A DNA stretch of 64,000 nt, taken from the NCBI RefSeq assembly GCF_030704535.1, contig NC_081807.1, positions 6,303,001 to 6,367,000 on the forward strand. Direction: 5' to 3'. The translations under genes and the position numbers were made by a program. Shown piece by piece: positions 47,985 through 60,218 of this stretch. Within the stretch, counting starts at the first letter, position 1; each line of letters begins with the position of its first letter. The notes under the pieces are model-generated. The model ran no database searches. It worked only from the letters and a program-made list of their open reading frames with translations, and was not told the origin of the DNA. The stretch is from Vitis vinifera. Lineage: Eukaryota > Streptophyta > Magnoliopsida > Vitales > Vitaceae.

Positions 47985-50390
47985 CACATTTTAGGATAAT
48001 AACAGTGATGATTAACTACAAAATTACAAATATAACAAGTAATGTCTGGGATTCAAGGTCTGAGGCTTCGCGTAAGCAGAACCCAACTTTAACTCAGGTA
48101 ATACCTAAGGTCAGTTAAGGTAGTATCTAAGTTAGATTAAGATGGTACCTAAGGTCTATTAAGGTAGTACCTAAAGTACAATCCTCAAAAACCCAAAAGT
48201 GAACCACTTGACCACACAAAAGAATCACATAAAGGCATCTAAGGGTCTCAAAGGAAAGTTTGAGGCTTGGAATAGGGAGAACCCAACTTTAACTAAGGTA
48301 GTACCTAAGGTCTCTTAAGGTAATACCTAAGGTAGATTAAGATAGTACCTAAAGGCTATTAAGGTAATACCTAAGGTAGATGAAGGTAGTACCTAAGAGC
48401 TATTAAGGTAGTACCTAAGAGCTATTAAGGTAATACCTAAGGTAGAATAAGGTGGTACCTAAGGGCTATTAAGGTAATACCTAAGATACAGTACGCAAAA
48501 AACCAAAGGTGAACCACTTGACCACACAAAAGAATCACATAATGGCATGGTCTAAAGGTCACAAAGGAAGGTCCAAGGCTTAGGATAGGTAGAACCCAAC
48601 TTTAACTAAGATAGTACCTAAGGTCCCTTAAGGTAGTACCTAAGGGCTATTAAGGTAGTACCTAAAGTACAGTTCTAAAAAAAACCAAAGGTGAACTACT
48701 TGCCCACACAAAAGAATCACATAATGGCATGATCTAAGAGTTACAAAGGAAGGTCTGAGGCTTAGGATAGGTAGAACCCAACTTTAACTAAGGTAGTACC
48801 TAAAGTCCCTTAAGGTAGTACCTAAGGTATATTAAGGTGGTACCTAAGGTATATTAAGGTGGTACCTAAGGGCTATTAAGGTAGTACCTAAGTTATAGTC
48901 CTCAAAAAACCAAAAGTGAACCACTTGCCTACACAAAATAATCACATAATGACATGCTCTAAGACTCACAAAGGAGAGTCTGAAGCTTTGGATAGATAGA
49001 ACCCAACTTTAATTAAGGTAGTACCTAAAGTCCCTTAAGGTAGTACCTAAGGTATATTAACGTGGTACCTAATGGCTATTAAGGTAGTACCTAAAGTACA
49101 TGCCTAAAAAAACCAAAGGTGAACCCCTTCTCCAAGCCTTGAACCTTCCTTTGTGACCTTTAAACCATGCCATTATATGATTCTCTTATTTAGTCAAGTG
49201 GTTCACCTTTGGTTTTTTAGGACTGTACTTTAGGTACTACCTTATTAGCCCTGAGGTACCACCTTAAGAGACCTTAGGTACTACCTTAATTAAAGTTGAG
49301 TTCTACATTTCCTAAACCTTGGACCTTCCTTTGTGACCCTTAGACCATGCCATTATGTGATTCTCTTGTGTGATTAAGTGGCTCACCTTTGGTTTTTTTG
49401 GACTATACCTTAGGTACTACCTTAATAGCCCTAAGGTACTACCTTAAGGGACTTTAGGTACTACCTTAGTTAAAGTTGGGTTCTACATTTCCCAAGCCTT
49501 GGACCTTCATTTGTGACCCTTAGACCATGCCATTATGTGATTCTCTTGTGTAGTCAAGTGGTTCACCTTTGGTTTTTTGGGACTGTACTTTAGGTACTAC
49601 CTTAATGTACCTTAGATACTACCTTAATATACCTTAGGTACTACCTTAAGGAACCTTAGGTACTACCTTAAGGAACCTTAGGTACTACCTTAGTTAAAGT
49701 TGGGTTCTACCTTTCCCAAACCTTGGACCTTTCTTTGTGACCCTTGGACCATGCCATTATGTGATTCTTTTTGTGTGGTCAAGTGGTTCACCTTTGGTTT
49801 TTTAGGACTATACCTTAATAGCTCTAAGGTACCACCTTAATGTACCTTAGGTACTACCTTAAGGGACCTTAGGTACTACCTTAGTTAAAGTTGGGTTCTA
49901 TCTTTCCCAAGCCTCGGACATTCCTTTATGACCCTTAGACCATGTCATTATGTGATTCTATTGTGTGGTCAAGTGGTTCACCTTTGGTTTTTTGGGACTG
50001 TACCTTAGGTAGTATCTTAATAGCCCTGAGGTACTACCTTAATATACCTTAAGTACTAACTTAAGGGACCTTAGGTATTACCTTAGTTAAAGTTGGGTTC
50101 TACATTTCCCAAGCCCCAATCATTCCTTTGTGACTCTTAGACCATGCCATTATGTGATTCTTTTGTATGGTCAAGTGGTTCACCTTTGGTTTTTTGGGAC
50201 TATACCTTAGGTACTACTTTAATAGTCCTTAAGTACCACCTTAATCTACCTTAGGTACTACCTTAAAGGACCTCAATTACTACTTTAGTTAAAGTTGGGT
50301 TCTACCTATCCCAAGCCTTTGACCTTCAATCCCAAACATTACTTGTTATATTTTAAAATTTGTAGTTTATCATTACTAATACTTTGTATT
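47985..50390. mobile_element. foldback-like element: two inverted tandem arrays
   Basis: The left arm (about 47985-49130) repeats a complex unit: GAACCCAACTTTAACTAAGG, several AAGGTAGTACCTAAGG subrepeats, CCAAAGGTGAACCACTTG, AAGAATCACATAATGGCATG. The right arm (about 49131-50390) is the same set in inverse orientation (CCATGCCATTATGTGATTC, CAAGTGGTTCACCTTTGG, TTAGGTACTACCTTAA, AAAGTTGGGTTCTAC). About five units stand on the left and six on the right. Outer flanks also pair: AACAAGTAATGTCTGGGATT on the left against its inverse near 50325-50350. No coding frame is seen. A transcript or single strand would form a very long hairpin. Confidence 0.85.
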
Positions 50391-51530
50391 TCAAAATATG
50401 ATATTATTTTAAATTGCACATGCTTGTTTTTTAGAATTTCCCTTAATTTCTCTAAAACATAGTATTAAGTATATTAATTTTAAATCAAATTATTAATTTT
50501 AAAAAATACTTTGAAACTCAAAAAACAATTTAAGGTACTTTTTTATTTGAATAACATAGAAAATCATGGAATTCAACAAAATAATATTAAAAAAAATAAA
50601 TTAAAATTCATTTTGAATGACTTCACTAGTTTCTTCTTTATATATAATTATATTTTTGAATTTTTTTTATTTGGCAAAGAACTCTAAATCAAGCAAGACT
50701 TTGTGGATTGAATTCTTTAACTGATCTAGTAGTTTTTAAAAATAAGTTAAACTCGAATAGTGATCAAATTAATATAAGAAATATATGAACAAAAATTAAT
50801 AACTTTATTGTTTATTTTCTATATAAAATCATATATATATATATATATATTAATTTTGTTTACTAAAAAAAAACTTCAAATTAAATAAAATTTAATGTGT
50901 TGGATTTATTAACAATTCTAAGTAATTTAAAAATCAAATAGTGAAATATCATAAATTTTTGGATAAAAATTGATCTATTCTATTATTTATTTATGAACAG
51001 AGTTATATTTTTATAATTTCTTTCACTAAAAAAATAAACTTCAAATCAAACAATATTTTGTGTTGAATTTATTTATTTTAAATCATACTATTAATCATTC
51101 TTATTTTTAAAATATTATTATTAATTTTTAATAAAAAAAATCAATTATTATTTTACAAAGATGTCAGTATCCATATTTCTATTATAAAGAGCAAAATAGT
51201 ATAATAAATTCATTTTAAATTTATTTTAAATAATATTGTTAAATCTAGACTCTTGAAGGCCAATAACCACGATTGCCTTAAAGATCTCAAGAACCCCTTC
51301 ACCAAAAGGATAGGATACCAACCCATTTCTGTACATTTACAAACAAAAGCACTTGAATTGAAAAGCAACATTGAATTTTAAGGACAACAACTCTTCATGT
51401 AATGCCATTGCTGCCTAACAAAGATCCATCACTATGAACATAAAAGGTAAAATCAACAAGTGAAAATGTGAAAAACTATAGCCCGTAAACACAAACATCA
51501 GTTTAAGCAAACCCAAATAAAAACCAGTGA
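50391..51530. other. AT-rich non-coding DNA inside the composite MULE
   Basis: AT-rich with a TA run at 50829-50850. Segments repeat loosely (AACTTCAAATTAAAT / AACTTCAAATCAAAC near 50872 and 51037). No gene is seen. Confidence 0.45.
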
Positions 51531-51794
51531 AATCAAGCCGAATCCTCAAAAATAAAAAACAAACCACAGAACCAAAACGAGAATCTTAATTCGAAAATGG
51601 AGATCCGGATCTCGTATAAGGAGAGAAACCCTATTGCTGCTTCAGTGAAAGGAGAAGAAGAGATGTCGTATGGAAAGAAAGAGGCAACAATTTGTAGTGG
51701 ATTTGCAGCGTGGAGCAAGCGATTGCTCCCCTTCTCTCCTTCTCCCTCTCTCTCTTTCTCTTCTGACACGACAATTCCAATCTTCATCAACAAT

Positions 51795-52028
51795 TCTCAG
51801 GTCGGGTTTCTTTGTGTTTCAGCTTTGAGAATTAGTTCAAGTTTTAAATTGTTTTATCGACATGGGAGGATTTGCTAATGACATAGAGAAATTTAAGGGT
51901 AAATTAGTATGAGAAAAAGTAAATACGACATAATACACATTTTGAATATTATTTTATCTATTAATAGTTGAATATCATATTTTATATATTTGGGTTTTCA
52001 AAACTATAGGGCAAAACCTAACTTTCCC
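51795..52028 (-). repeat. right terminal inverted repeat of the composite MULE
   Basis: Inverse partner of 41490-41740. Just inside it, 51590-51790 is a less AT-rich CT-rich stretch with a short frame that has no recognisable domain and may be further captured leader sequence. Confidence 0.88.
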
Positions 52029-52037
52029 TATTTTCTT

Positions 52038-53099
52038 TGCAGTGTTAAGCATCAAAATGTCTACGAGTGGTGTCCCATCAAATCCCCTTTAGGTGGACAT
52101 GTGGATTAGGTTTTCAAGGTACAGCCCACCAAGCGTTAATCAGGGTGACACTTTTCCTGAAGGTGGGCCTCTTTGATTGATGAAAAGAGAGCGGGCATCG
52201 AACCATTTGGGTTCACCCGTTCGGAAAGTCTTTAAAATCAATTTATATTTTATTATAAAGAAAAATATAAGAGATGCTCCGGTCACGCACTCTGCCACCT
52301 TATTTTATTATTATATATATTTTAAATACAAAAATAAAATAAATTTAAATTGGAACCTTATTCTCGGACACAAAAGCAAAAGTCAAATCATGACTGCGTA
52401 GAGGCATGAATCATACATTTCATAAGGAATTATTATTATTATTATAATAATGTTATAATTTTTTTTATAATTTATTATATAATTTTAATCAAATATGAAA
52501 AAATAAAATATTTAATTTTTTTAAATATATATATATATATATAAAGTTTTATTTATTTTTTAATATTTAATAAAAATAAAATATTACAAAATATAAAAAA
52601 CAAACAACTTAATATTTATTATTATTATCTATTATTTAATTTTAAGTTTTATTTAAAATTAAATAAAAATACAAACACCATAAAAATAATTTTTAAAATT
52701 TTAAAAAGTGTTTTCGAAATTTTTTTCAATCACTTACTTTTTTTTGACAACACCTTTTAAAAGCATTTTTTAAAATTACTCTTAAATAACTTAAAAAAAA
52801 TATTTTTAGTATAAGAAATGCTTTAAAAAAATAATTAAATGTTTAATAAAATTAAAAAAATATTTTTAAAAATACGAAAAATCAATTACCCCGCCTCAAC
52901 ACAGATTTGTGGCCGCGCGCTGCCCGCCTCGCCTGGAAAGAAGCGGCCTCCACCTTAACTGGGATAGTGGAAACCACTTTCGTATATATTTTTTTAGTTA
53001 TTTATGCGATGATGGTGATTGAATAGGATAAAAAGGAATAATATTTATTAAATAGGATTTTCCTTTTAATATTGAACTGTTACTTGCGATGGGAAGCAT
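52038..53099. other. intergenic DNA between the MULE and the first MTK gene
   Basis: AT-rich with a TA run near 52531-52543 and MITE-like AT-rich words at 52640-52870. A GC-rich island CGCGCGCTGCCCGCC lies at about 52913. No gene is seen. Confidence 0.4.
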
Positions 53100-53351
53100 A
53101 GACTAAAAAAGGGCGGTAAAAGTCAGGGCAAGGATTGGGTTGTGGACTGTTCCCATTTTCACGGATGGTCCAGATTCAATGTATCGAATTAACCGGAGAG
53201 AATCCGGTTCCTTTCCCTGTCATCTCCAACGTTAGTCGTGCCCTTTCATCTTCTCTAGACTCAAAACTACCAAACTACCCTCTCCCTTTCTTCAAATACT
53301 CCTCCCTCCCCCGCCGTCTCCACTACCACCACCGCCAATTCCTTCGCAACG
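53100..53351 (+). promoter_or_regulatory. 5' region and leader of MTK copy A
   Basis: Less AT-rich DNA immediately before the ATG, with CT-rich leader sequence (53270-53340). No clear TATA box was picked out. This segment is not present in front of copy B. Confidence 0.4.
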
Positions 53352-56300
53352 ATGGCGTCATCTGGATTCCGGCCCCTTGACGACAAGTCTCTCATAGAGT
53401 ACATAAAGGCGACGCCCGCTCTCTCCTCCAAGCTTGCAAACCAGCTCGATGGATTGCAGATCAAAGAAGTGGGCGACGGCAATCTCAACTTCGTCTACAT
53501 CGTCATCTCCTCCAGTGGATCCTTCGTCATCAAACAGGTACAAATTTTGATTCATAACGGCACCTCACAAATTCAGATTCTTACTGAAAAAAAATGGCTT
53601 CACTGTGGAAGAATTTTAAGTGCTTGTGAAGGTTAGGTCAAAGTGACTGTTGTAAGATGTGGTTGTGTTGAGAGTGCAGGCGTTGCCGTACATACGTTGT
53701 ATAGGGGAATCGTGGCCGATGACGAAGGAACGGGCGTATTTTGAAGCGACGGCATTGAGAGAGCAGCGTCGCTGGTGCTCCGATCATGTGCCGGAGGTTT
53801 ATCATTTTGATAGGGAAATGGCTTTAATCGGTATGAGGTACTTGGAGCCTCCGCATATAATTCTTAGAAAGGGCCTGATTGCTGGAATTGAGTACCCTTT
53901 GCTTGCTGAACACATGTCTGAGTTTATGGCGAGGACTCTTTTCTTCACATCTCTTCTATACCATGACACAACCGAGCACAAACGTGCAGGTAAATGCTTT
54001 TTGATATAATTTGTTTCGAGGTTCATAGTTTCATGAACGTTCTGGTCTTTTGATTTTTTTAGATTATTCTTTGAATTGAAGCATAGGATGCAAAATGCAT
54101 AAATTAATTTATAAAGTGACTATGAGTTTTTGAGCAGCATAATTGGTACAGCTGTAGTTAAATATTTCTGCAGTAAGCCAAGAACTTTGTCTTATCCTCA
54201 AATATGTTGTGCCAAGAGTAATTACTGGTAGAATGTACGAGAAAATTGCAGTTTGCTTCTGATGAAGTTATTCTATTGACAAGATTGAATCATGTTCAAA
54301 TTGTGCTTTATGCAGTTGCTGAATTTTGTGGTAATGTGGAGTTATGTCGGCTCACTGAGCAAGTTGTGTTCTCTGATCCATACAAAGTATCTCAGTACAA
54401 TCGGTGGACTTCTCCTTATCTTGACCGTGATGCTGAGGCAGTTCGAGAGGATAACATTTTGAAGCTTGAAGTTGCCGAGTTGAAATCTATGTAGTGCTTC
54501 CATATCAGTACCTCATTTCTTTACGTAATATAAAATATTTCTATTAATAGCAGTTTAATTCTGAAGTAAACAGGTTGAAATCCTTTCTATGCCTAGTTAG
54601 AATCTATTTTGCAGGTTCTGTGAGAGATCACAAGCCCTAGTACATGGAGATCTTCATACTGGTTCAGTTATGGTTACCCCTGATTCGACTCAAGTTATAG
54701 ATCCAGAATTTGGATTTTATGGACCAATGGGGTTTGATATAGGCGCATTTTTAGGAAACTTGATTTTGGCTTACTTTGCACAAGATGGGCATGCTGATCA
54801 AGTGAATGATAGAAAAGTATGTCTGTGTTCTTAACTTCGTTTCTATGGTTTTTCCCATTTCCCCAAAGTTTGAAAATATTTAGCTGTCCATAGTCTAGTG
54901 TTAATTTTCTTGTTTCTTTTTTCCTTTGAATTTTGTCATAATCCTTAATGGTCTTTTCAATTCATCCAATTGTGGCTTTCCTTTGCATTTCCTCTTATAC
55001 CTTATAGTTTCTTGTTAAAGACATACAACATGAGGTCCTTCTTCCTTATATCTACATGGCCTTGAGGTTGAAGTTTGGACCCAGAAATTTTAACCCTTCT
55101 TGTAGAGTTCAAAGAATATGCTAAATGAATGTGGTTTGGAGGATGTAGTAAATGATTATATGAGCTTAAATTCTGTATTCAATGCATACAGTTTTGAGAA
55201 CGATTTAACATGTTTCCACTTATCCTTTAGGATAAACCTTTTTAACTCTATGAAAAGGAGTTCTTTAGCATGGACTTTGTATCTGAAAAAGGTGTTTTCA
55301 TATAATTTTTGTATAACAAAACAGAGAATTCAATACAATAGTTTTGAAATATTTTTATCTTGTTCTTTGTGGTGTGATGTTTATCTTCAATTCCTTTATT
55401 TAATTTACATTATTAATTATGTTTTGTATTTGACTGAATGTTAACTTTTTGTTTGTCCGTTTTGTATTGGTTTTCTGCCATTTACCACTGTTACCTGCCC
55501 TTAGAACTGTATTGTATAAATTCTAGGCTCCACGTAGAATCCCTGACTTGATGCTAAGCCATAACTCATCATGGACATTAAGTACTTTCTATTCCTCAAT
55601 TCTTAAAGAATTAAAAATGTCATTGTTGGGTAATGATCCTCAAGCCTTTTCTTTTGCAGACATATAAAGAATGGATTTTGAAGGCAATAGAACAGACTTG
55701 GAATCTTTTCCACAAAAAATTTACTGCATTATGGGATGAACACAGGAATGGCTCTGGTGAGGCGTATCTTCCAGAAATTTATAATAACTCTGAACTTCAG
55801 CTTCTTACACAAAAGAAATACATGCAAGGTTTGTTGCATGACACCCTCGGATTTGGTGCTGCCAAAATGATAAGGTGAGGTTGTGATTCAGTTTGTTAAT
55901 TATATTTTTTGTATCATTGCTTTCTTCTACTATTGATGCTTCTTTTCTATTTCCTTGCATCTTTAAAAACATTTTATGACAGTACAAATGTAGATATCTT
56001 CTTAAGCTTTTTTTACTACATTTTATGGCATTTTTCTTTGAAATTTTAGATTTGTAGATTTATTTTTAGTTTTATTTTCATTTTTTAGTTTTAGGCATTT
56101 TAAATGATCCTTAAACCTTTGAATGTCAAATGGAAATATTGGTTTAAATATATAATTATACCAATTCAAGTACTTGAAACATCGATTTATATAAGTGGTA
56201 TCATGAAGCCCTGTGTTACATTCTTGTCATAGACTTCATACAATTATCTCTTTTTAAGACTTATCGATCTTTTGATTCACAGGAGAATTGTTGGTGTAGC

Positions 56301-57010
56301 ACATGTTGAGGATTTTGAATCAATTGTTGATGCTAGCAAGCGAGCTAACTGTGAGAGACAGGCACTTGTATTTGCAAAGATGCTTTTGAAGGAAAGGAGA
56401 AAATTTCAGGCTATCACTGAAGTTGTTTTAGCCGTTCAGCAAGAACAATCATGAGAAAAGTATTAGGTAAAGTTGAATGTTTGGTTAGGGCATGCAGAAT
56501 TAGTTGGGGTGGGTGTTCTGATATGATTTGGATCCCAAATTGCCATTTGGAGCAATGATGATACGATATTATATCTGGTTTATACCAATGATCTGAATTG
56601 CACTTCTTGCTGTATTTGCTTCTGTTGTTTGCTACAAATGATTCTCATAAGGTCCTGATGAAATTATCAATCCACAGATTGATACATTTTAAAAATTTTA
56701 CCAATATTTTCTATATCTGATCAGCTTTACTATATGCTTTTATGAATGCAAGTAATTCTACATCTTCATATGTGATTAAAAATAACCTCTTATGCACCAT
56801 ATTATTTACTATAATTCAGAATTAACTTGGCTATTTTCCATGAAGTCTAGCAATTTCAGAACAGAGTATTTAATCTTGGTGGTGGGGGGAGAACAGAGTA
56901 TTTAATCTTGACGGGATATGCTTTTTAGCCCTTTGCTCATTGCATTTATATGTTTCCCCGCAATGAGTTTGAACCCAAAAGCTTCTAAACCCACTTTTTT
57001 GTTTCATATG
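53340..57010 (+). repeat. duplicated segment, copy A
   Basis: The segment from about 12 bp before the MTK start codon to beyond the 3' UTR recurs, introns included, at 60206-64000. The downstream limit cannot be set because the window ends. Confidence 0.9.
53352..56454 (+). CDS. MTK: 5-methylthioribose kinase, copy A
   Basis: Six exons: 53352-53537, 53680-53989, 54316-54490, 54615-54816, 55660-55874, 56283-56454. They join in frame to 1260 nt, 419 residues plus stop, the usual length for plant MTK. The enzyme uses ATP to phosphorylate 5-methylthioribose to the 1-phosphate, in the cytosolic methionine-salvage (Yang) cycle that recycles methylthioadenosine from ethylene, polyamine and nicotianamine synthesis. 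Visible motifs: glycine-rich loop [11 protein letters not shown] (39-49), W-loop-like [14 protein letters not shown], catalytic VHGDLHTGS with HGD at 234-236, and DPE (253-255) in the place of the kinase DFG. No signal peptide. All introns have GT-AG ends. Copy B lies 6.9 kb downstream in the same direction. Confidence 0.95.
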
Positions 57011-57287
57011 TAAGACTCCATGCATCAAAAAGTCATTTGAAGTTCGAACAAAAAATGAACCTGTATGTCTTAGTTTCTCCTGACAGAGTGTCTTTCTGAT
57101 CTGTCACAGTAATTTGATCCATTGAATGGTGATTGGAGTTTTTGAGACAGGGATCGAATACTAGAATATATTGTTTGGCCTTGGATTTACCCAATAATCA
57201 ATTCCTTACCTTTCCAACTGTGTCCCTACCTACCAATCCAAAACAAACTAATCTTGCTCCTATATATATATATTTAACAGGAAACTT
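57011..57287. other. downstream spacer of MTK copy A
   Basis: Ordinary mixed DNA with a short TA run near 57261. Whether it belongs to the duplicated block cannot be judged because the other copy runs off the window. Confidence 0.4.
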
Positions 57288-57400
57288 TTTCTTTTTCTTT
57301 TTCTTTTTCCTTTTTGGTTGTCCCTGTTGAGACTCCAACCTTGAACATCCCATATCCCCACACAAATCCTTGCCACTTGGCCTCAAGGGCTAGTCTTGCT
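57288..57400 (-). mobile_element. tRNA-derived SINE-like element (Au-like)
   Basis: On the minus strand: a head at about 57400, an A-box-like AGGCCAAGTGG, then a B-box-like GGTTGGAGTCTC (57340-57329), then AACAGGGACAACC and an A-rich tail of AAAAAG units (57316-57288). This order matches the short plant SINE class resembling Au. Target duplications were not identified. Confidence 0.55.
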
Positions 57401-58560
57401 TATATTGATACTAATTAAACACTGAAAAGATCCTATCTTGATTGGCTTTGAAGCTATATCATTGAACCCATATTACATTTTTAGCGTGAACAATATGAAT
57501 TCGTTTAGATATTGCATGTTTCTTCATCTTTGTTGAAACTAATCTATCCAGTGGGTGGTCCATATTGGTTTTCCAAGGTCTTCAAACATTCAGATTGAAA
57601 CTAATCTACCGGAAGAACTACTTAAGACTTTGATCTAGTTAATTTATCGATGTCAGTTTTGTGACTGATGAGCATGGGATTAGCCACAATGGTTGGTCAT
57701 GAACTTTAAATATTCTTGAAGTAGATCATGTTAAAGTCATGTGAAGGGAACGGCAATTGAATGGTGAAGGAAATCTTGATTTGTATGTTTTATACCAGCA
57801 ACAACATTACCATAGATTTTCTGTATGCTTGTCCTGTTTGAACCAACAATATTAGCTTAAAAAATGTGTGCTTGTTAGAGAGAGATTTTTAAAGGGTATC
57901 CTGACCCATGACTTATGCTGCATCTGTTGAGGCATGAGAAGCACACCTTTTACAAGCCTTGGCTTGAGGCAAAAGAGTTCATTGTCTAGTTAGGCTCAAT
58001 TTCCAGTTACATGATGCATATTAGAAAAAAATAATCGGACGCACCCTAACTTTTTTTGATAAGCTTACACAAGATGACTGACCATCTGATCCAGGATGGA
58101 TCTCTATTCAACTGTTGTATGCTGTGATGAAATGCGGAAGAATTTGACATTTGCTGTGATAAAATGAGGAAGAATTTAACAATTTGGGGGAAAGGGAGTG
58201 GGTTTGTGGTTGTGTTTTTGGGGTTGGGTTTGGTTTGGGTTGGTTGTTTTTTGGGAGCATCGCTTGGTTTGGTTGGGTGGTGGTTGTTTGTCACTTGTTA
58301 GGCGAGGAGAAGGGGAGGAGGTGTGGTGGTGGTGGTGTTGCTGTTTGGTTCAGGTTTGTTTTGAGTAATGTGTTTCAGTGTATGTTTTGAATGGTTTAAA
58401 GCTCCATCCCCATGACAATCTTGTATATTAATCAGAGAAAAGGAGCTTCGCTTTTATTGTGAATTTGCCAATTTATTCAAATACTGATTCAGAAAAACAC
58501 GACACAACTCATCATATCATTTGTGTTCGCAGGCACATTTCTGGGCATTATTATTATTAT
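57401..58560. other. intergenic DNA with a GT-rich segment
   Basis: Mostly AT-rich and without a gene. At 58190-58345 the plus strand is almost all G and T (GGGTTTGGTTTGGGTTGG and similar), a strongly strand-biased low-complexity block. The long frame across it is a composition artefact. Confidence 0.5.
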
Positions 58561-58579
58561 TATTATACTTAGCCTTGCA

Positions 58580-58865
58580 CTAACTACGGAGCTGATCAGT
58601 GATCTTTCTCATCTCTTTTCTCAGTTCCGCTACAAACCCACTTTGGAGAGTGTTATAGTAGTCCAGGAACCTCGCAGTCACAGACCCGCAACATAACCCC
58701 CGTCCCGCTAGTCCCCTTGGCCAGGTTGCACCCAGTGAGATGGTGCATACCCTGCCTTAAGTCTCACAAAATCTACAATGCCTGCAATCAGTCCTCCAGG
58801 GATCTGGAAATTAAATCCTGCAATACCAATTTATGATACAACATGACACGCCCTCTCGGAATTTA
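58580..58865 (-). pseudogene. fragment of an unrecognised protein gene (terminal exons?)
   Basis: Following a TTGCAG acceptor-like site (minus strand, about 58822) the frame reads IPGGLIAGIVDFVRLKAGYA and then SHWVQPG, after which it meets TAG. In another frame, about 58680-58580, SVTARFLDYYNTLQSGF and AELRKEMRKITDQLRS run to a TAG stop. The two look like parts of one protein separated by a frameshift or deletion. I do not recognise the family and found no upstream exons. Confidence 0.35.
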
Positions 58866-60205
58866 TATGATCTGAAATGTCTGTGTTGGGTATGCTAATA
58901 GAAACTGTTTGCTTAGCCGGAAGAGTATTTCTAGGGTCTTAAAATGAACAGGGTACCGACAAAGGTGATGCCAGTTCAATAGACGAAATTAAAACCCTTT
59001 TTTTACGTGGCAGGTAGAACCAAATTTTCTAGGAAAATTACAATTTGAAGATGATGACAGTTGGATTAAAGACTTTGCCTTCATGGCACTTCGAAATGCT
59101 GCATAATATCACTGTAAAAGGCATATAGGTATATCACAAGTGGCAAAACATACGTCAGCTGGGGTGCCTGCTCCACGTGTTATTATTAATATTCCTAAAA
59201 TAGCTGTAAAGTGTGCAATTTTGGGATATTCATTTTCTTGTAGAGCGAAGGACGTGCATGGTAGTAGTAGCACGTGCTTGTATGTATTCATTCATGGCTT
59301 CTAGATGATGAATTAAATTAGAGAATTAGGGTTCTGTTTTGAACGCAGCTTTTTGAGGCTTTTGGGGGCGACACCTACCACCAAGTCATTTAATCAGCCA
59401 AACAAACCCCAAGTTGGGCCTCTTTCTTTGATTTTAGATTACTAAAAAATCAGCATCTTAATTACCCAGGCAACCCTTAGTTCATATCCATAGTGTTAAT
59501 TAATTTCCTTATTGAGATGAAGCTCATCCAAAGAGTGACAAAAAACAAAGAGATGGATAAGGGAGGGAATGATGAATGGAGAATGGAGCCGCCCTTGTGT
59601 GTTTGCCCCTGCCTGCTTAGCTCTCTCAAGTCGATCTGGATATAACCTGGAACGTTGCTGTCACTGATTTATGCAAACAAATAAGTCTTGCTTTCAAGTC
59701 CAAGTCTTCACCCTCTGGTAGTCCAAGTCTTCCTCCCCTTTAAGTCTCAAGTCTTCGTGGGCATTGATATCTATCCTTATCTTTTCATTATTTTTATTAC
59801 TTGCCACTCTATTTCCTTAATTTTTTTTTCTTAATAAAAGTTAATTTTTGACCAAATATTTCTAATTATTGTCCAGCATAGGAAGTAAAGCAAATAAAAC
59901 ATCAGTTTATTTAGTTAATAAATCTTACGAAAGAAATGTATTTGTAACGTAGAATTTATATAAAATGTATTAAGTAATTTTTGGAAAGTTAAAATTTTAT
60001 TTTCTAAGAAAATTTTGATTCTAACTTTCTAGACTTTTGGGCTTATATATTCCTTATACCTAAATATGTTTTAAGGCCAGATGCTTTCATTCAAAAAATA
60101 TCCTTAACCTACTCCTATCATTCCTAAAAGCACTCAAAGGTTGAACTTTGGATTGTTGAAGAGATTTGCATCTCTTTGGAGGCTAAGGCAAATCAACTCG
60201 AGTAT
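58866..60205. other. spacer upstream of MTK copy B
   Basis: No recognisable gene. There is no similarity to the 53100-53340 region in front of copy A, so any promoter for copy B must come from here. A TATATA-type word occurs near 60044 but is not convincing. Confidence 0.4.
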
Positions 60206-60218
60206 TTCCGTCGCAACG

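Larger units (their letters stand above)
41490..52028. mobile_element. 10.5-kb composite Pack-MULE carrying gene fragments and nested elements
   Basis: The left end GGGAAAATTGTGTTTTGG and right end (minus strand GGGAAAGTTAGGTTTTG) are the tips of inverted repeats about 235-250 bp long. Both arms contain GAAAACCCAAATATAT, GCAAATCCTCCC and GAACTAATTCTCAAAG at matching distances. An exact 9-bp duplication TATTTTCTT flanks it (41481-41489 and 52029-52037), diagnostic of Mutator-type insertion. Inside are a broken ACR-type gene with introns, a viroplasmin-domain exon, a solo LTR, a SINE-like insertion, a hAT-like MITE and a foldback. No transposase is seen. Without the nested insertions it would be roughly 5-6 kb. 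The two ends are diverged (I estimate 75-85 percent identity by eye), so it is not a recent insertion. Confidence 0.88.

Noticed and set aside
58046..58390. Proline/threonine-rich or glycine-rich protein frames
   Set aside because: They are artefacts of the G/T-only composition of this block and have no start context or conserved feature.
60141..60218. N-terminal extension of MTK copy B
   Set aside because: The upstream codon is TTG, the sequence is not homologous to copy A, and the ATG at 60219 aligns with the start of copy A.
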